A stretch of 64,000 nt of DNA from Alphaproteobacteria bacterium (GTDB taxonomy: Bacteria; Pseudomonadota; Alphaproteobacteria; Oceanibaculales; Oceanibaculaceae), in the NCBI GenBank assembly GCA_018823745.1, contig JAHJHR010000007.1, positions 62,001 to 126,000 of the forward strand, written 5' to 3'. A program made the translations under genes and the position numbers. Within the stretch, counting starts at the first letter, position 1; every line of letters starts with the position of its first letter. A model generated the notes under the pieces. That model saw nothing but the letters and a program-made list of their open reading frames with translations. It was not told the DNA's origin and did no database searches. Shown here one piece after another: positions 1 through 8,807 of the stretch.

Positions 1-27
1 TGAACACACCGCTATCGGAGGATAGTC

Positions 28-330
28 ATGGCACAGCACGAAGACGATCAGAACGAGCAGCGCGTCCGGGAACACGCCTACCGCCTCTGGGAAGAGGAAG
101 GCCGCCCCGAGGGCCAAGCCGCAGCGCATTGGGAAAAGGCGCGGGAACTGGCCGCGATCGAGCAGAATCAATCGACCACAACCAGGCCCCGCCCGGCCGG
201 CACACGCGCGAAGCGCAGCCAGCCGGTGGAGCCACTGGAGGCGCTGGAAAATCAGGGTGATTTCCCCGGCCTCGCCGATCAGGGCGAGGAAAGCCGCCCG
301 CCGAAACGCCGCGCCCGCCAGAAGCCCTAG
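28..330 (+). CDS. DUF2934-domain small protein
   Basis: A 100-residue soluble, highly charged protein. The N-terminal half (roughly residues 10-45) has the pattern of DUF2934: an arginine-started helix, then AYRLWEEEGRPEGQ, then a helix beginning HW. This short domain is common in alphaproteobacteria and has no known biochemical role. The C-terminal half is low-complexity, basic and acidic, and probably disordered. The ATG is preceded by a clear GGAGGA ribosome-binding site at 17-22, which fixes the start. It ends just before the convergent otsB gene. The family call is good; the function is unknown. Confidence 0.8.
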   Translation: MAQHEDDQNEQRVREHAYRLWEEEGRPEGQAAAHWEKARELAAIEQNQSTTTRPRPAGTRAKRSQPVEPLEALENQGDFPGLADQGEESRPPKRRARQKP

Positions 331-345
331 GCGATCTGACCCGCG

Positions 346-1143
346 CTACAGACCAGCCTGCTGCGTCAGCCAGGCGCGTACGGAAGCGGGGTCCGGGGTG
401 CGCAGCCTTGCCGCGCTGATCCCCTCGCCGATTTTGACGCCAATTCCGCCCAGCGCCTGCGCCGCCACGAAGGCATCCTCGTCGGTCGTGTCGTCGCCCA
501 GCATGACCGGCCGGCGGCCGGCAAAGGGCGCAGCGCTGGCAAGCGACTGCAAGGCCCTGCCCTTATGGGCGTGTGCCGGCTTCACCTCGACCACCATCTT
601 GCCGCGCTGGAACACCCAGCCCGACAGAACCGACGCCGCGTTCTGCGCGGCCTCCACACAGGCCGTCTCAGCATCAGGGGCGGCGCGGTAATGCACAGCG
701 GCAATCGGGCCTTTCAGCTCGATCCGAACCCCCGGATGACTGTCCACCACGGCCTCCAGCGGCGCCAGCACGGCGGCAGGCGGCGGTGGGGGTGCTTCTG
801 CCGGTGGCAGCACACCGGGGGCCATCACCTCAAGCCCATGGCCACCGGCGCGCCAGACCAGCGACGGTATGCGCAGGCTCAGATCGCGGATATCCCGGCC
901 GCTGAGAATGGCCACCGCGCCGTTCAGCCGCTGGCACAGCGCCTGCAGCACCTGTTCCATGCCGGGAGCGAGGCGGATCGCATCGGGATCGGGGCCGATC
1001 TCCGCCAGCGTTCCGTCGAAATCGATAAAGAGCGCGTCTGTATCTTCCAGCCGCAGCCCCTGAAGCGTGTTCTGGGCCATATCCGCCACATCCATTGAGG
1101 GTGATGACAGAACACCGTGACGCGGAAAGGTTCCCGTCATCAC
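346..1143 (-). CDS. otsB: Trehalose-6-phosphate phosphatase
   Basis: A HAD-superfamily phosphatase of 265 residues, the usual OtsB length, expected to convert trehalose-6-phosphate to trehalose in the cytoplasm (osmoprotection). HAD motif I is FIDFDGTLAEI near residue 40, with the nucleophilic Asp and general acid Asp. An SGRD motif lies near residue 80, and the metal-binding motif GDDTTDEDAF is near residue 220. An internal ATG at codon 17 could be the true start, because the first 16 residues are not family-like. No otsA (synthase) lies in the window; it may be just outside, since this is the first minus-strand gene. Confidence 0.92.
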   Translation of the reverse strand: MMTGTFPRHGVLSSPSMDVADMAQNTLQGLRLEDTDALFIDFDGTLAEIGPDPDAIRLAPGMEQVLQALCQRLNGAVAILSGRDIRDLSLRIPSLVWRAGGHGLEVMAPGVLPPAEAPPPPPAAVLAPLEAVVDSHPGVRIELKGPIAAVHYRAAPDAETACVEAAQNAASVLSGWVFQRGKMVVEVKPAHAHKGRALQSLASAAPFAGRRPVMLGDDTTDEDAFVAAQALGGIGVKIGEGISAARLRTPDPASVRAWLTQQAGL

Positions 1144-1203
1144 CCTTTCTTTCCTACTGTCCGGCGATAGTATCGCGACATTCGTTTCACGAGACTCTTA
1201 TCC

Positions 1204-2148
1204 ATGCCCCATTTCCAGACTGACCCTGAGGCCTTCCGGCTGTGGCGCGCGGAGCCTGCCAACTGGCTGCCGCTGGTCGCACAGATCGCCCGGGCCGAAG
1301 GCATTCCGGCTGATGGCGTCACGGCTTTCCCGACGGGAACGAATCTGGTCGTGGCCCTGGATGATCAGGTCATCCTGAAAATCTTTCCCCCGATCTACCG
1401 GCGCCAGGTCCTGTCGGAAAAGACGACGCTGCGCCAGTTGCACGGCAGGCTGGATATCCCCATTCCGGCCCTGCTGGCCGAGGGCGCATGGGAGGACTGG
1501 TCCTATCTCGCAATCTCGCGTCTTCCCGGCATATTGGGATCGTCTGTCTGGGACCGACTGGCGGAAGACCAGAAGGAAAGAATCCTGCGGCAGATCGGCG
1601 AGACCATCGCGCAGGTTCAGGCGTGCCCCCTGGGAGAGCTCGGCCAGATCGAGCCGCGCTGGGCGGATTTCATCGCCCGTCAGATCGAGGGCTGCCTGGC
1701 ACGGCACAGGCGCCTCGGCCTGCCGGCAAGGTTTCTGGACGATCTCCAGACGCTTCTGGACGAGGCGCCGGATCTGGTCCCGGCTGCGCCGTCTCCCGTC
1801 ATCCTGACCGGGGAATATATCCCGGAGAATTTCCTGCTGGCCGAAACTGACGGCCGCTGGGATCTGGCCGGGCTTATCGATTTTGGCGATGTGATGACCG
1901 GCTGGGGCGAGTACGACCTTCTCGGCCCCGGCGCCTTCATGGCTGCCGGGCGGCCGGGCCGCATCCGCGCCCTTCTCGAAGGCTACGGATATGCCCCCGG
2001 ACAGATCGACCCGACGCTGCCGAGGCGCCTGCTGATTCTCATGCTGCTGCACCGGGCCAGCAATCTCGGCACGATCTGCATCGAGGGCTGGGAGGACAAG
2101 ATCGGCAGCTTGCAGGATCTCGGCCCGCTGGTGTGGGCTAATATCTGA
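1204..2148 (+). CDS. APH-fold (aminoglycoside/choline kinase-like) phosphotransferase
   Basis: A 314-residue protein with the APH/choline-kinase fold. It has an N-lobe with an NLV..L...VILKIF lysine motif near residues 45-60, then LTGEYIPENFLL near residue 200 where the Brenner motif HGDxxxxN lies, and the metal-binding IDFGD near residue 226. In classical APH enzymes the catalytic loop is HGD; here it reads TGE, so the general-base Asp is replaced by Glu. TGE variants occur in a subgroup of uncharacterised APH-like proteins as I recall, so the substrate cannot be named and antibiotic resistance should not be assumed. It stands alone between otsB and the PepSY operon. Confidence 0.8.
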   Translation: MPHFQTDPEAFRLWRAEPANWLPLVAQIARAEGIPADGVTAFPTGTNLVVALDDQVILKIFPPIYRRQVLSEKTTLRQLHGRLDIPIPALLAEGAWEDWSYLAISRLPGILGSSVWDRLAEDQKERILRQIGETIAQVQACPLGELGQIEPRWADFIARQIEGCLARHRRLGLPARFLDDLQTLLDEAPDLVPAAPSPVILTGEYIPENFLLAETDGRWDLAGLIDFGDVMTGWGEYDLLGPGAFMAAGRPGRIRALLEGYGYAPGQIDPTLPRRLLILMLLHRASNLGTICIEGWEDKIGSLQDLGPLVWANI

Positions 2149-2217
2149 GGGCTAACAAGGCTGGATTGCCACTTATTCGCATTCGCGATATGGTTTGGAT
2201 CACGAACGCGTTTGGGA

Positions 2218-2523
2218 ATGCAGGGCATGGCAAGCCAGAGTGACAGAGGCTGGTTCACGGCAAAACGGACACGGTGGCTGCTGGGCGGGCCGATGGCCGT
2301 CCTGATCGCCATAATGGCGATGGGGGCGATGCCGCTGTGGTTCCCCACCGGTGCCGCCGGCGTCGATCACCTGGTCTTCCCGCTGATCCTGTTCCCCGCC
2401 CTCTGGGCCGCCGGCTTCTTCTACGCAATCCTCGCGGAGAATCTGCGCCGCGCTGCGCTGGTCATGACCGCGCTGGCCCTCATCAATGCGGCGTGTATCG
2501 CCGTTCTCTGGACCATTTCCTGA
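2218..2523 (+). CDS. Small three-TM membrane protein, first gene of PepSY operon
   Basis: About 100 residues with three hydrophobic segments (near 20-38, 48-70 and 77-98), so an inner-membrane protein. It lies immediately upstream of the PepSY-TM gene and two genes before a DUF3325-like gene. In many proteobacteria a small DUF3649-type membrane protein occupies this place in siderophore-reduction operons (FpvG-type), so membership in that family is plausible but not proven. The start is uncertain: ATG at 2218 and ATG at 2227 are both in frame, and TTG at 2212 is less likely. Confidence 0.6.
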   Translation: MQGMASQSDRGWFTAKRTRWLLGGPMAVLIAIMAMGAMPLWFPTGAAGVDHLVFPLILFPALWAAGFFYAILAENLRRAALVMTALALINAACIAVLWTIS

Positions 2524-2536
2524 AAGATCGGATGCG

Positions 2537-4117
2537 ATGATCGAACTTTCGCAGGCGCGCAGTAAACGGCTGCTGGCGGTGCATGGCTGGGCCGGCACGG
2601 TGCTGGGGCTGGCGCTCTATGTCGTCATCCTGACCGGTGCCGTCGTGGTGTTCGCCCACGAGATCGGCACATGGTCGGTCAGCGGCACCAGGGCGCAGCA
2701 GCCGCTCGCGGCACCGATGGATGCCAAAATCCGGGAACTGGCCGGACAGGTCGATCCGGAATATCTGGACGACCTCAACCTGTTCCATAATGGGGCGGGC
2801 CATATCAGCGCCTTTTTCCACACCCATGCCGCCAAGGATGACGGCCACCCTATGGACAAGGGCGTGCGCTTCACCTTCGATCCCGTCACCGGGGAAACCC
2901 TGACGCGGCAGGAGGGCTTTGGTGATGAATTCGAGGACCCGCTCAGCGCCTTGGACCATTTCCTGGTCGAGTTGCATGTGAACCTGCATGCACCGGAGCC
3001 GGTGGGTCTCTATCTCACCGGCATACTGGGCTTCGCCATGCTGGCGGCGGCGGTATCCGGCTTCCTGCTGCACCGGCATCTCATCAAGGATCTGTTCGTC
3101 GCACCCCGCCTGTCGAGCCGGCTGCTGAACGCCCGCGACCGCCATATCCTGGCGGGCAGCTGGGGCCTGCCTTTCGCCTTCGTGCTGGCTTTCACCGGCG
3201 CCTTCCTCAGCTTCGCCGGCTCCATCGGGCTGATGACGATCAGCATGGCGGCCTTTGGCGGCGACCAGCAGAAGCTGATCGAGACCATTATCGGCATGCC
3301 CGAAGCCGAGGATGCAACGCCGGCCCAGCCGGCCGATCTGGACGCGATGCTGCGCCAGTCGGCGGAGATGTCGGGCAACGGCCCGGCCTTCGTCGCCATC
3401 ACGCATTACGGTCGGGCTGATGCCCGGGTCTATGCCTTCCACCTGGCAGCCGAAGGCGGCCTGCAAAGCCAGCAGCATGTCTTCAAGGGCAGCGATGGCG
3501 CCTATCTCGGCCCGAAACCGAGCATCGGCACCAAGCCTTCGGCTGGCGATGCCGCCTTCACCCTGATGGGCGTGCTGCATTTCGGCACCTTTGCCGGGCT
3601 GCTGTCGCGGGTGATCTGGTTCGCGCTGGGCCTGGCCATGTGCTACGTCACGCTGACCGGTCTGCAGCTCTGGCTGCGCCGGCGCGCGGACAGCCCGCTG
3701 TGGCGGCGGCTTGGCCGGTCGGTGCCGATTGTCGGCTATGGCCTGCCCATCGCGCTGGCCGCCAGCGGCATCAGCTTTTTCCTGTCGCTTTCCGCCGGCA
3801 CCATGCTGTTCTGGACCCCCGCCGGCTTCCTGATCGCCGCAGGCCTGTCGATTGCCATCGGCTGCCTCCTTCGTGACGAAACGCAGCTTTACCGCCTCTA
3901 TCGGGGGCTGCTCGGCGCCACGCTCATCGCGCTGCCGCTGCTGCGCTGGCTGATGGGCGGCATTGGCTGGGATGGAATGCTGGAGTCCGGCAATGACATC
4001 GTCATCCTGCTCGATCTGGCCCTCGCGGCTGGCGGGCTGGGTTATCTTTACATCGCCCTCGCCCACCGCCGTGAGCCGCGCTGGAGTGGTGTCGAACGCG
4101 AGGTGGCCGCCGAATGA
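2537..4117 (+). CDS. PepSY-associated TM protein (inner-membrane siderophore/iron reductase type)
   Basis: A 526-residue polytopic protein of the PepSY_TM family. The N-terminal helix LLAVHGWAGTVLGLALYVV carries the conserved His-Gly. Periplasmic loops hold PepSY-like segments (SALDHFLVELHVNLH near residue 140), further conserved His lie in TM helices (LLHRHL, LMGVLHFG), and there are extra TM segments at the C-terminus. Such proteins (for example Pseudomonas FpvG) are thought to move electrons to periplasmic ferric siderophores. The start is ATG 2537, where the family begins; an upstream in-frame extension is not conserved-looking. It overlaps the next gene by ATGA, indicating translational coupling. 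No TonB receptor is present in the window. Confidence 0.85.
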   Translation: MIELSQARSKRLLAVHGWAGTVLGLALYVVILTGAVVVFAHEIGTWSVSGTRAQQPLAAPMDAKIRELAGQVDPEYLDDLNLFHNGAGHISAFFHTHAAKDDGHPMDKGVRFTFDPVTGETLTRQEGFGDEFEDPLSALDHFLVELHVNLHAPEPVGLYLTGILGFAMLAAAVSGFLLHRHLIKDLFVAPRLSSRLLNARDRHILAGSWGLPFAFVLAFTGAFLSFAGSIGLMTISMAAFGGDQQKLIETIIGMPEAEDATPAQPADLDAMLRQSAEMSGNGPAFVAITHYGRADARVYAFHLAAEGGLQSQQHVFKGSDGAYLGPKPSIGTKPSAGDAAFTLMGVLHFGTFAGLLSRVIWFALGLAMCYVTLTGLQLWLRRRADSPLWRRLGRSVPIVGYGLPIALAASGISFFLSLSAGTMLFWTPAGFLIAAGLSIAIGCLLRDETQLYRLYRGLLGATLIALPLLRWLMGGIGWDGMLESGNDIVILLDLALAAGGLGYLYIALAHRREPRWSGVEREVAAE

Positions 4118-4407
4118 TCCCGGTTCTGGCAACCCTTGCGGCGATCCTTGTATCGCTCGCCGGTATCATCCTGCTGGCCGCGAGCGATCCGAAGCGCCGC
4201 CGCGTCTTCGGCCTGCCGGAAGCCAGGCGGCGGCCGGTCGCGCTGGCCTGTCTGTGCCTTGTCGCTCCCGGAATCGCCCTGCTGATCGCCGGTCAACCGG
4301 CCGCCTTCGTCATGTGGCTGGCGGCCGTTCCCCTGGTTGGATGGGCGCTGGCAGCCCTGTCTCCAACCAGGGTGGCCCGGATGGGCAGCGGCCTGTTCCG
4401 CCGATAA
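4114..4407 (+). CDS. DUF3325-like small membrane protein
   Basis: 97 residues with about three TM helices. The first helix is followed by LAASDPKRRRVFG, resembling the LA.sxq.....lG pattern of DUF3325, a small family repeatedly found beside PepSY_TM iron-uptake genes. The start overlaps the stop of the PepSY gene (ATGA), so the two are one transcription and translation unit. It is probably an accessory of the PepSY reductase in the inner membrane. The family assignment rests mostly on context and a weak motif. Confidence 0.6.
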   Translation: MIPVLATLAAILVSLAGIILLAASDPKRRRVFGLPEARRRPVALACLCLVAPGIALLIAGQPAAFVMWLAAVPLVGWALAALSPTRVARMGSGLFRR

Positions 4408-4422
4408 ACACCGTCAGCCTGT

Positions 4423-4436
4423 GGCGCCTTAGCGCC
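4423..4436. terminator. Short GC hairpin between convergent genes
   Basis: GGCGC, loop CTTA, GCGCC lies in the 21-base gap and the end of the convergent methyltransferase gene. It could end both transcripts, but there is no clear T-run and the stem is only five pairs. Confidence 0.25.
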
Positions 4437-5505
4437 GCACCTCGAAGATCAGGTTGAAGGGGGTTTCTGCGGCGCGGCGGAAATGCGTGAAGCCCGCCTT
4501 GCGAAACACATCGGCCAGACGCGCCTGGCCCGCCTGGGCACCGAGCACGAGATTGCCGCCCTCGGAAATCGCGTGCGCGCAGCAGATCAGGGTCGAAGCC
4601 GAGTAGTAGACCTGTGCCACCGGCGAGAGATTGTCCTTGATGTGATCATGGGCGAAGGGTTCGACCAGCAGCACCGTGCCGCCGGGCGCCAGCACTTTTG
4701 CCGCATAGCGGGCGGCAGCGACCGGATCGCCCAGATCGTGCAGAATGTCGAAGAAGCAGATCAGGCCGTAGCCCCGGTCCGGGTACTCATCCGCGCGGGC
4801 AAGCGCATAGGCGATCCGGTCTTCCGGCAAGCCTGCGGCCATCGCGTTCTGCCGCGCCTCCTCCAGCGATGCCGGATGCGTATCGAAGCCGTGGAAGCGC
4901 GACTTCGGGAAGGCCTCGGCCATCAGCAGCGTCGAATGACCGTGGCCGCACCCGACATCCGCGACCTCCATGCCGCTCTCCAGCCGGGCCACGACGCCAT
5001 CGAGCGCCGGCAGCCATTCCGGCACCAGGCTGGCGCGATAGCCATTGCGATAGAAAGCGGCCGACCCGCAGGACAGCCGCCCGTCATGCTCGCCCCAGGC
5101 GATACCCTTGCCGGTTCGAAAGGCTTCCAGCGCCCTTTCCTCGCCGAACCACAATGACGCCGGCACGTTCCAGGCGTGCGGGATGTAGACCGGGCTGTCC
5201 TCGTCAGCCAGCACCATGGCTTGTTCGGGCAGCAGCTCATAGGTGTCGCTCAAGGCGTGGTACGCGATATAGCCACCGGCCGCCTGGGCGTTCAGCCATT
5301 CGGCGACATAGCGCTCGAAGCAGCCGGCCCGCAGGGCGATTTCCGTGGCGCTCAGCGGGCCGGCGCCGGCCATTGCCCGGTAGAGGCCGAGCTTGCTGCC
5401 CAGGCTGACCATCACCCCGGTATAGCCGGCTGTCAGATCGCCGATGGCGCGGGTGACGAATGCCTCAAGCTTCGCCCCGTCGATCTTTTGTCTCTCCAGC
5501 ATCAT
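4429..5505 (-). CDS. Class I SAM-dependent methyltransferase with N-terminal winged helix
   Basis: 358 residues. The N-terminal part (about 1-100) looks like the winged-helix dimerisation domain of Rv2258c-like methyltransferases (GLYRAM...LSATEIALRAGCFERYVAEWLNAQ). The SAM-binding motif I is VADVGCGHG near residue 180, with the acidic ribose-binding residue in FHGFDTH about 25 residues on, and motif IV is CFFDILHDL. The substrate is unknown. It is divergent from the GlxA-type regulator at 5651, with about 145 bases between them, so it is a possible target of that regulator. Confidence 0.85.
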   Translation of the reverse strand: MMLERQKIDGAKLEAFVTRAIGDLTAGYTGVMVSLGSKLGLYRAMAGAGPLSATEIALRAGCFERYVAEWLNAQAAGGYIAYHALSDTYELLPEQAMVLADEDSPVYIPHAWNVPASLWFGEERALEAFRTGKGIAWGEHDGRLSCGSAAFYRNGYRASLVPEWLPALDGVVARLESGMEVADVGCGHGHSTLLMAEAFPKSRFHGFDTHPASLEEARQNAMAAGLPEDRIAYALARADEYPDRGYGLICFFDILHDLGDPVAAARYAAKVLAPGGTVLLVEPFAHDHIKDNLSPVAQVYYSASTLICCAHAISEGGNLVLGAQAGQARLADVFRKAGFTHFRRAAETPFNLIFEVRR

Positions 5506-5650
5506 ACTGTTCCTTCATCTGTTTGGGTTGTGCTCAGAAGATGCTGTGGTGTAGGTCTTTCGGCAGGCTGCGCGACAGAGCCGCACTCGCCCGCAATAGG
5601 TCCATTCGTGCCAAATTGGGTGAATTTTCTGGAGCGCGCGAAAGGTCGCG

Positions 5651-6688
5651 ATGACTGATCAGGCGAACCTGCACATACCCGCCCCCCTCAGGGTCTGCCT
5701 CGTTGCATTGCCCGATGCGGTCATTTCGACCCTGGCCGGGATCTACGACGTCATGAACGGGGTCTCGTTGATGGGGATCGCCAGCCCCGGCGCCAAGCAT
5801 GCCTTCAAGGTGGAGATCGTCGGCGAGCAGACAGGGGCGTTGCGGCTTGCCAGTGGCGTGCCCATCGATGTTCAGCGTTCGATCGATGACATTGCCGGTT
5901 GCGACATTCTCATCGTCCCGTCGATCCTGCTGAAGCCGGGTGGATGGGTGACGGGGCGCTATCCGCGCCTGATCGACTGGGTGCAGCGCATGCATGAGGG
6001 CGGTGCGCGGCTCTGCTCCGCCTGTTCGGGTGTCTTCCTGCTGGCCGAGACAGGATTGTTCGACGGCAAGGACGCCACCGTTCATTTCGGCTATGCGAGC
6101 GCTTTCGCGGCCTGCTACCCCGCCATCCCGATCCATCCCGAGCGCGTGCTGGTAGTCTCCGGCCTGCGCGAGGATCTTGTCAGCTCCGGCGCGTCGAACA
6201 CCTGGCACGACATGGTGCTCTACCTGATCGCCCATCATGTCGGCGCCACGGTGGCACAGGAGGTCGCGCGCCTGTTCGCCCTGCAATGGCATCAGGACGG
6301 GCTGGCTCCCTACATGATCTTCGAGGGCCGGACCGACCATGGCGATGCGGAGATTCAGAGCGCGCAGGCCTGGCTCACAGGCCATTTCTCGGTGGCCAAT
6401 CCGGTGGAGGAGATCATCAGCCGCTCGACACTTGCCGGACGCACGTTCAAGCGGCGCTTTGCCGCCGCGACCGGTCTTGCGCCCATCGCCTATGTCCAGC
6501 GCCTGCGGATCGAGGATGCCAAACGCCGGCTGGAACGTACCGGTTCACCTGTGGACGAGATCAGCTGGCGGGTCGGCTATGAGGATTCCGCGTTCTTCCG
6601 CCGCCTGTTCAAGCGCATCACCGGGATGACGCCCGGCGCCTATCGGCGGCGATTCCAGATACCGGAATTCGCACGCGGCAAGTCCTAG
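5651..6688 (+). CDS. GlxA-family regulator (DJ-1/PfpI domain plus AraC HTH)
   Basis: 345 residues. Residues about 10-190 form a DJ-1/PfpI-like class I glutamine-amidotransferase domain with the nucleophile-elbow Cys in LCSACSGVFLLAETGL near residue 120. Residues about 230-335 form an AraC-type double helix-turn-helix (STLAGRTFKRRFAAATGLAP, then SWRVGYEDSAFFRRLFKRITG and GAYRRRF). Members sense small molecules and usually activate adjacent genes. Here the divergent methyltransferase at 4429-5505 is the natural candidate target. The ligand cannot be inferred. Confidence 0.9.
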   Translation: MTDQANLHIPAPLRVCLVALPDAVISTLAGIYDVMNGVSLMGIASPGAKHAFKVEIVGEQTGALRLASGVPIDVQRSIDDIAGCDILIVPSILLKPGGWVTGRYPRLIDWVQRMHEGGARLCSACSGVFLLAETGLFDGKDATVHFGYASAFAACYPAIPIHPERVLVVSGLREDLVSSGASNTWHDMVLYLIAHHVGATVAQEVARLFALQWHQDGLAPYMIFEGRTDHGDAEIQSAQAWLTGHFSVANPVEEIISRSTLAGRTFKRRFAAATGLAPIAYVQRLRIEDAKRRLERTGSPVDEISWRVGYEDSAFFRRLFKRITGMTPGAYRRRFQIPEFARGKS

Positions 6689-6732
6689 GCGTCATTTCTT
6701 CCCCGTCAACGTAACAAACCTAGCCTGGACGT

Positions 6733-7230
6733 CTAATTGCCGCTGTTCGCCTGTCGCCAGGATTTGACCAGATCGGCGCCCAGCCGGTCGACCATGCCCT
6801 GGATAGCCGTCACATGACTGGCGCGGCTTGACAGGCTTTGCATGGCGCGCTGCCACAAGGCGACATGGCCGGTCGTCAGCCACCCCGCCTTGTCATCGAA
6901 ATAGGTAACGCTGCGATAAGCGCCCAGCAGGCCGCTGGTGGCGCATACCCCCCGCTCCGCATCGTGTGCAACCATGAAGCTGATTGTCGCGACTGTATCG
7001 GCATCATCCTGAACGGCGAGGCCGCCTTCCCGCAGCACACGCTGCAACTGCTCCAGCAAGGCTGCGATATCGACGCCGCAATTGACCGCATCAGGCGTGG
7101 TCTGGGTGATCGTCGCCTTTACCGAGACGACGCCTTTCAGGCTGGCGCGGGTCGGCTGATCGGCCCGGCTTTCACCGACGGCAAGGCCTGCCAGCAGAAA
7201 CACCAGGAAGGCAAAGGACAAGCGCAGCAT
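6733..7230 (-). CDS. Exported protein of unknown function
   Basis: 165 residues beginning with a strong Sec signal peptide (RLSFAFLVFLLAGLAVGESRA, cleavage after SRA), so it is predicted periplasmic. The mature part contains Cys in VNCGVDIAALL and GVCATSGLLGAY, possibly a disulfide, and alternating hydrophobic strands (KGVVSVKATITQTTPDAV, TVATISFMVAH). It resembles small periplasmic lipid-binding or DUF-type proteins but I do not recognise the family. ATG at 7230 is chosen because it places the signal peptide at the N-terminus; a longer frame adds 31 non-signal residues. It is divergent from the RND adaptor gene at 7380 and may share its regulatory region. Confidence 0.7.
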   Translation of the reverse strand: MLRLSFAFLVFLLAGLAVGESRADQPTRASLKGVVSVKATITQTTPDAVNCGVDIAALLEQLQRVLREGGLAVQDDADTVATISFMVAHDAERGVCATSGLLGAYRSVTYFDDKAGWLTTGHVALWQRAMQSLSSRASHVTAIQGMVDRLGADLVKSWRQANSGN

Positions 7231-7379
7231 AGTGGCTCCCAGATTATATTCCGCGCCCGGCCGACAGGCGATGAACGGCGATTCGGCCAAACCGATTCCA
7301 GATAGCTTTAACCGGCTCGTCATATGATGTTAAGCTTTGGTTGATCGCCTCATAATTTTGGCTCAACCGGCGGTACCGC

Positions 7380-8798
7380 ATGCCTACGATACTTTTCGCA
7401 TTATTGCTCGCAGTCGGCGTTGCCGGCGGCAAGGTGTTCAGCGAGACCACGGCCGAATATCTCGCGAAATACGTTGTCGACAATGAGGAATTCGGCGTCA
7501 GCACGCAGGCCGCCCGGACCTATGAGCCCGGCGGGCTGGTCAGCGACGCGCCGGTCCTGGAGGGCAACAGCATGGATGTGCTGGTGGCGTCTCTCGCTGC
7601 TGCCAGCGCCGCCGATAGTGCCGGAAAGCCGGATGCGCCTGTGGTTGTTGCCGCTGCCCCGGCCACCGCGACCGCCACCGCCCCCGCCGCCGATCTGGCC
7701 GCCAGCCCTGCCGCTGGCACCACTGCTGAAATCGTCCCTGCAAGCCTTGACGACTCTGCCTTCGTCGACAGCGCGACATTGCTGTCGGTGATTGGGGACA
7801 CACCGCATCGCCAGTCCGATGGCTCAGTGTTCCTGCCGATCGCCAGCCAGCGTGTTTTCGGCGTCCGCTCCACCCTCGCCGAACGGGTCGAAGCCCCCGT
7901 CACGGTGGAACTGCCCGGCCGTATCATGGTGGACCCGAACACGGCGACGGCCATCCAGGCGCATCAGCGCGGCGTGATCCTGCCGGCGGATAATCGCCTG
8001 CCCTATAACGGTCAGGCTGTCCGGCGCGGCGATCTGCTGGCCTATCTGCGGCCGGTCTTCAGCACGTTGGAACAGCTGGAGATCGACGAGCGCATCCAGG
8101 ATCTGGAAAGCCAGATCGACCTGTCCCGCAAGCGCCTGGCGCGGCTGGAAGAGGTGATGTATGTGCGCTACCGCGAAGGCAAGATGGAGCAGATCCGGGT
8201 CGAGATCGCTGGTATGCAGCGCCATCTGTCGATACTGCGATCCAAGCTGACCGAACGGTTCGCGCTGCGGGCGATGAATGACGGCATCATCTCCGATGTT
8301 GATGTCACTGCCGGCCAGTATGTCGAGCCAGGCGCCAATTTGTTCGAGATTGTCGACCCCAGCCGCCTGTGGGTCACCGCCTTCGCTTTCGACCCTGCCC
8401 TGCTGGGCAAGATCGCTGGCGCCGATGCGGTTACCGACGAAGGCACCGTATTGCGCCTGAAACTCGTCGGCGGCGGGCTCAGCCTGCAGAACCAGGCGAT
8501 GCCGTTGCAGTTTGAGATCACCCAGCCGGTGGCCGGGCTGACGATCAACAAGCCGGTGACGGTGATCGTAAAGACGCATGACAAGGCGATTGCCGGCGTG
8601 AAGCTGCCACGCTCCAGCGTGTCGCGCACCACCGATGGCCGGCATGTCATCTGGGAACGGCGCACCGCCGAGACTTTCGTGCAGCATCATGTGCAGACGG
8701 TAGGGCTGGACGGCACGAGCGTGCTGGTCACCAGCAATTTGTCGCCGCGCATCCGTGTTGTTGCGGATGGCGCTGCCATCCTGAACCAGGTTCGATAG
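7380..8798 (+). CDS. Efflux RND periplasmic adaptor (HlyD/CusB type)
   Basis: 472 residues. A short N-terminal hydrophobic segment is followed by an Ala/Pro/Thr-rich linker (about 70-125). An adaptor core then has the typical lipoyl half-motifs (VELPGRIMVDPN, then GVILPADNRLPYNGQAVRRGDLLAYL), a helical hairpin around residues 220-290 (LEIDERIQDLESQIDLSRKR), and the second lipoyl half with beta-barrel (NDGIISDVDVTAGQYVEPG, LFEIVDPSRLWV). This is the layout of CzcB/CusB heavy-metal adaptors that join an inner-membrane RND pump to an outer-membrane channel. Its likely partner is the CusA-class pump at 11888. No outer-membrane factor is present in the window. Confidence 0.88.
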   Translation: MPTILFALLLAVGVAGGKVFSETTAEYLAKYVVDNEEFGVSTQAARTYEPGGLVSDAPVLEGNSMDVLVASLAAASAADSAGKPDAPVVVAAAPATATATAPAADLAASPAAGTTAEIVPASLDDSAFVDSATLLSVIGDTPHRQSDGSVFLPIASQRVFGVRSTLAERVEAPVTVELPGRIMVDPNTATAIQAHQRGVILPADNRLPYNGQAVRRGDLLAYLRPVFSTLEQLEIDERIQDLESQIDLSRKRLARLEEVMYVRYREGKMEQIRVEIAGMQRHLSILRSKLTERFALRAMNDGIISDVDVTAGQYVEPGANLFEIVDPSRLWVTAFAFDPALLGKIAGADAVTDEGTVLRLKLVGGGLSLQNQAMPLQFEITQPVAGLTINKPVTVIVKTHDKAIAGVKLPRSSVSRTTDGRHVIWERRTAETFVQHHVQTVGLDGTSVLVTSNLSPRIRVVADGAAILNQVR

Positions 8799-8807
8799 GG
8801 TTTGCCG

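Noticed and set aside
2483-4132. Long minus-strand open frame (549 codons)
   Set aside because: It is antisense to the PepSY gene and its translation is rich in Arg, Gln, Ala and Gly, without domain pattern; typical shadow frame of GC-rich DNA.
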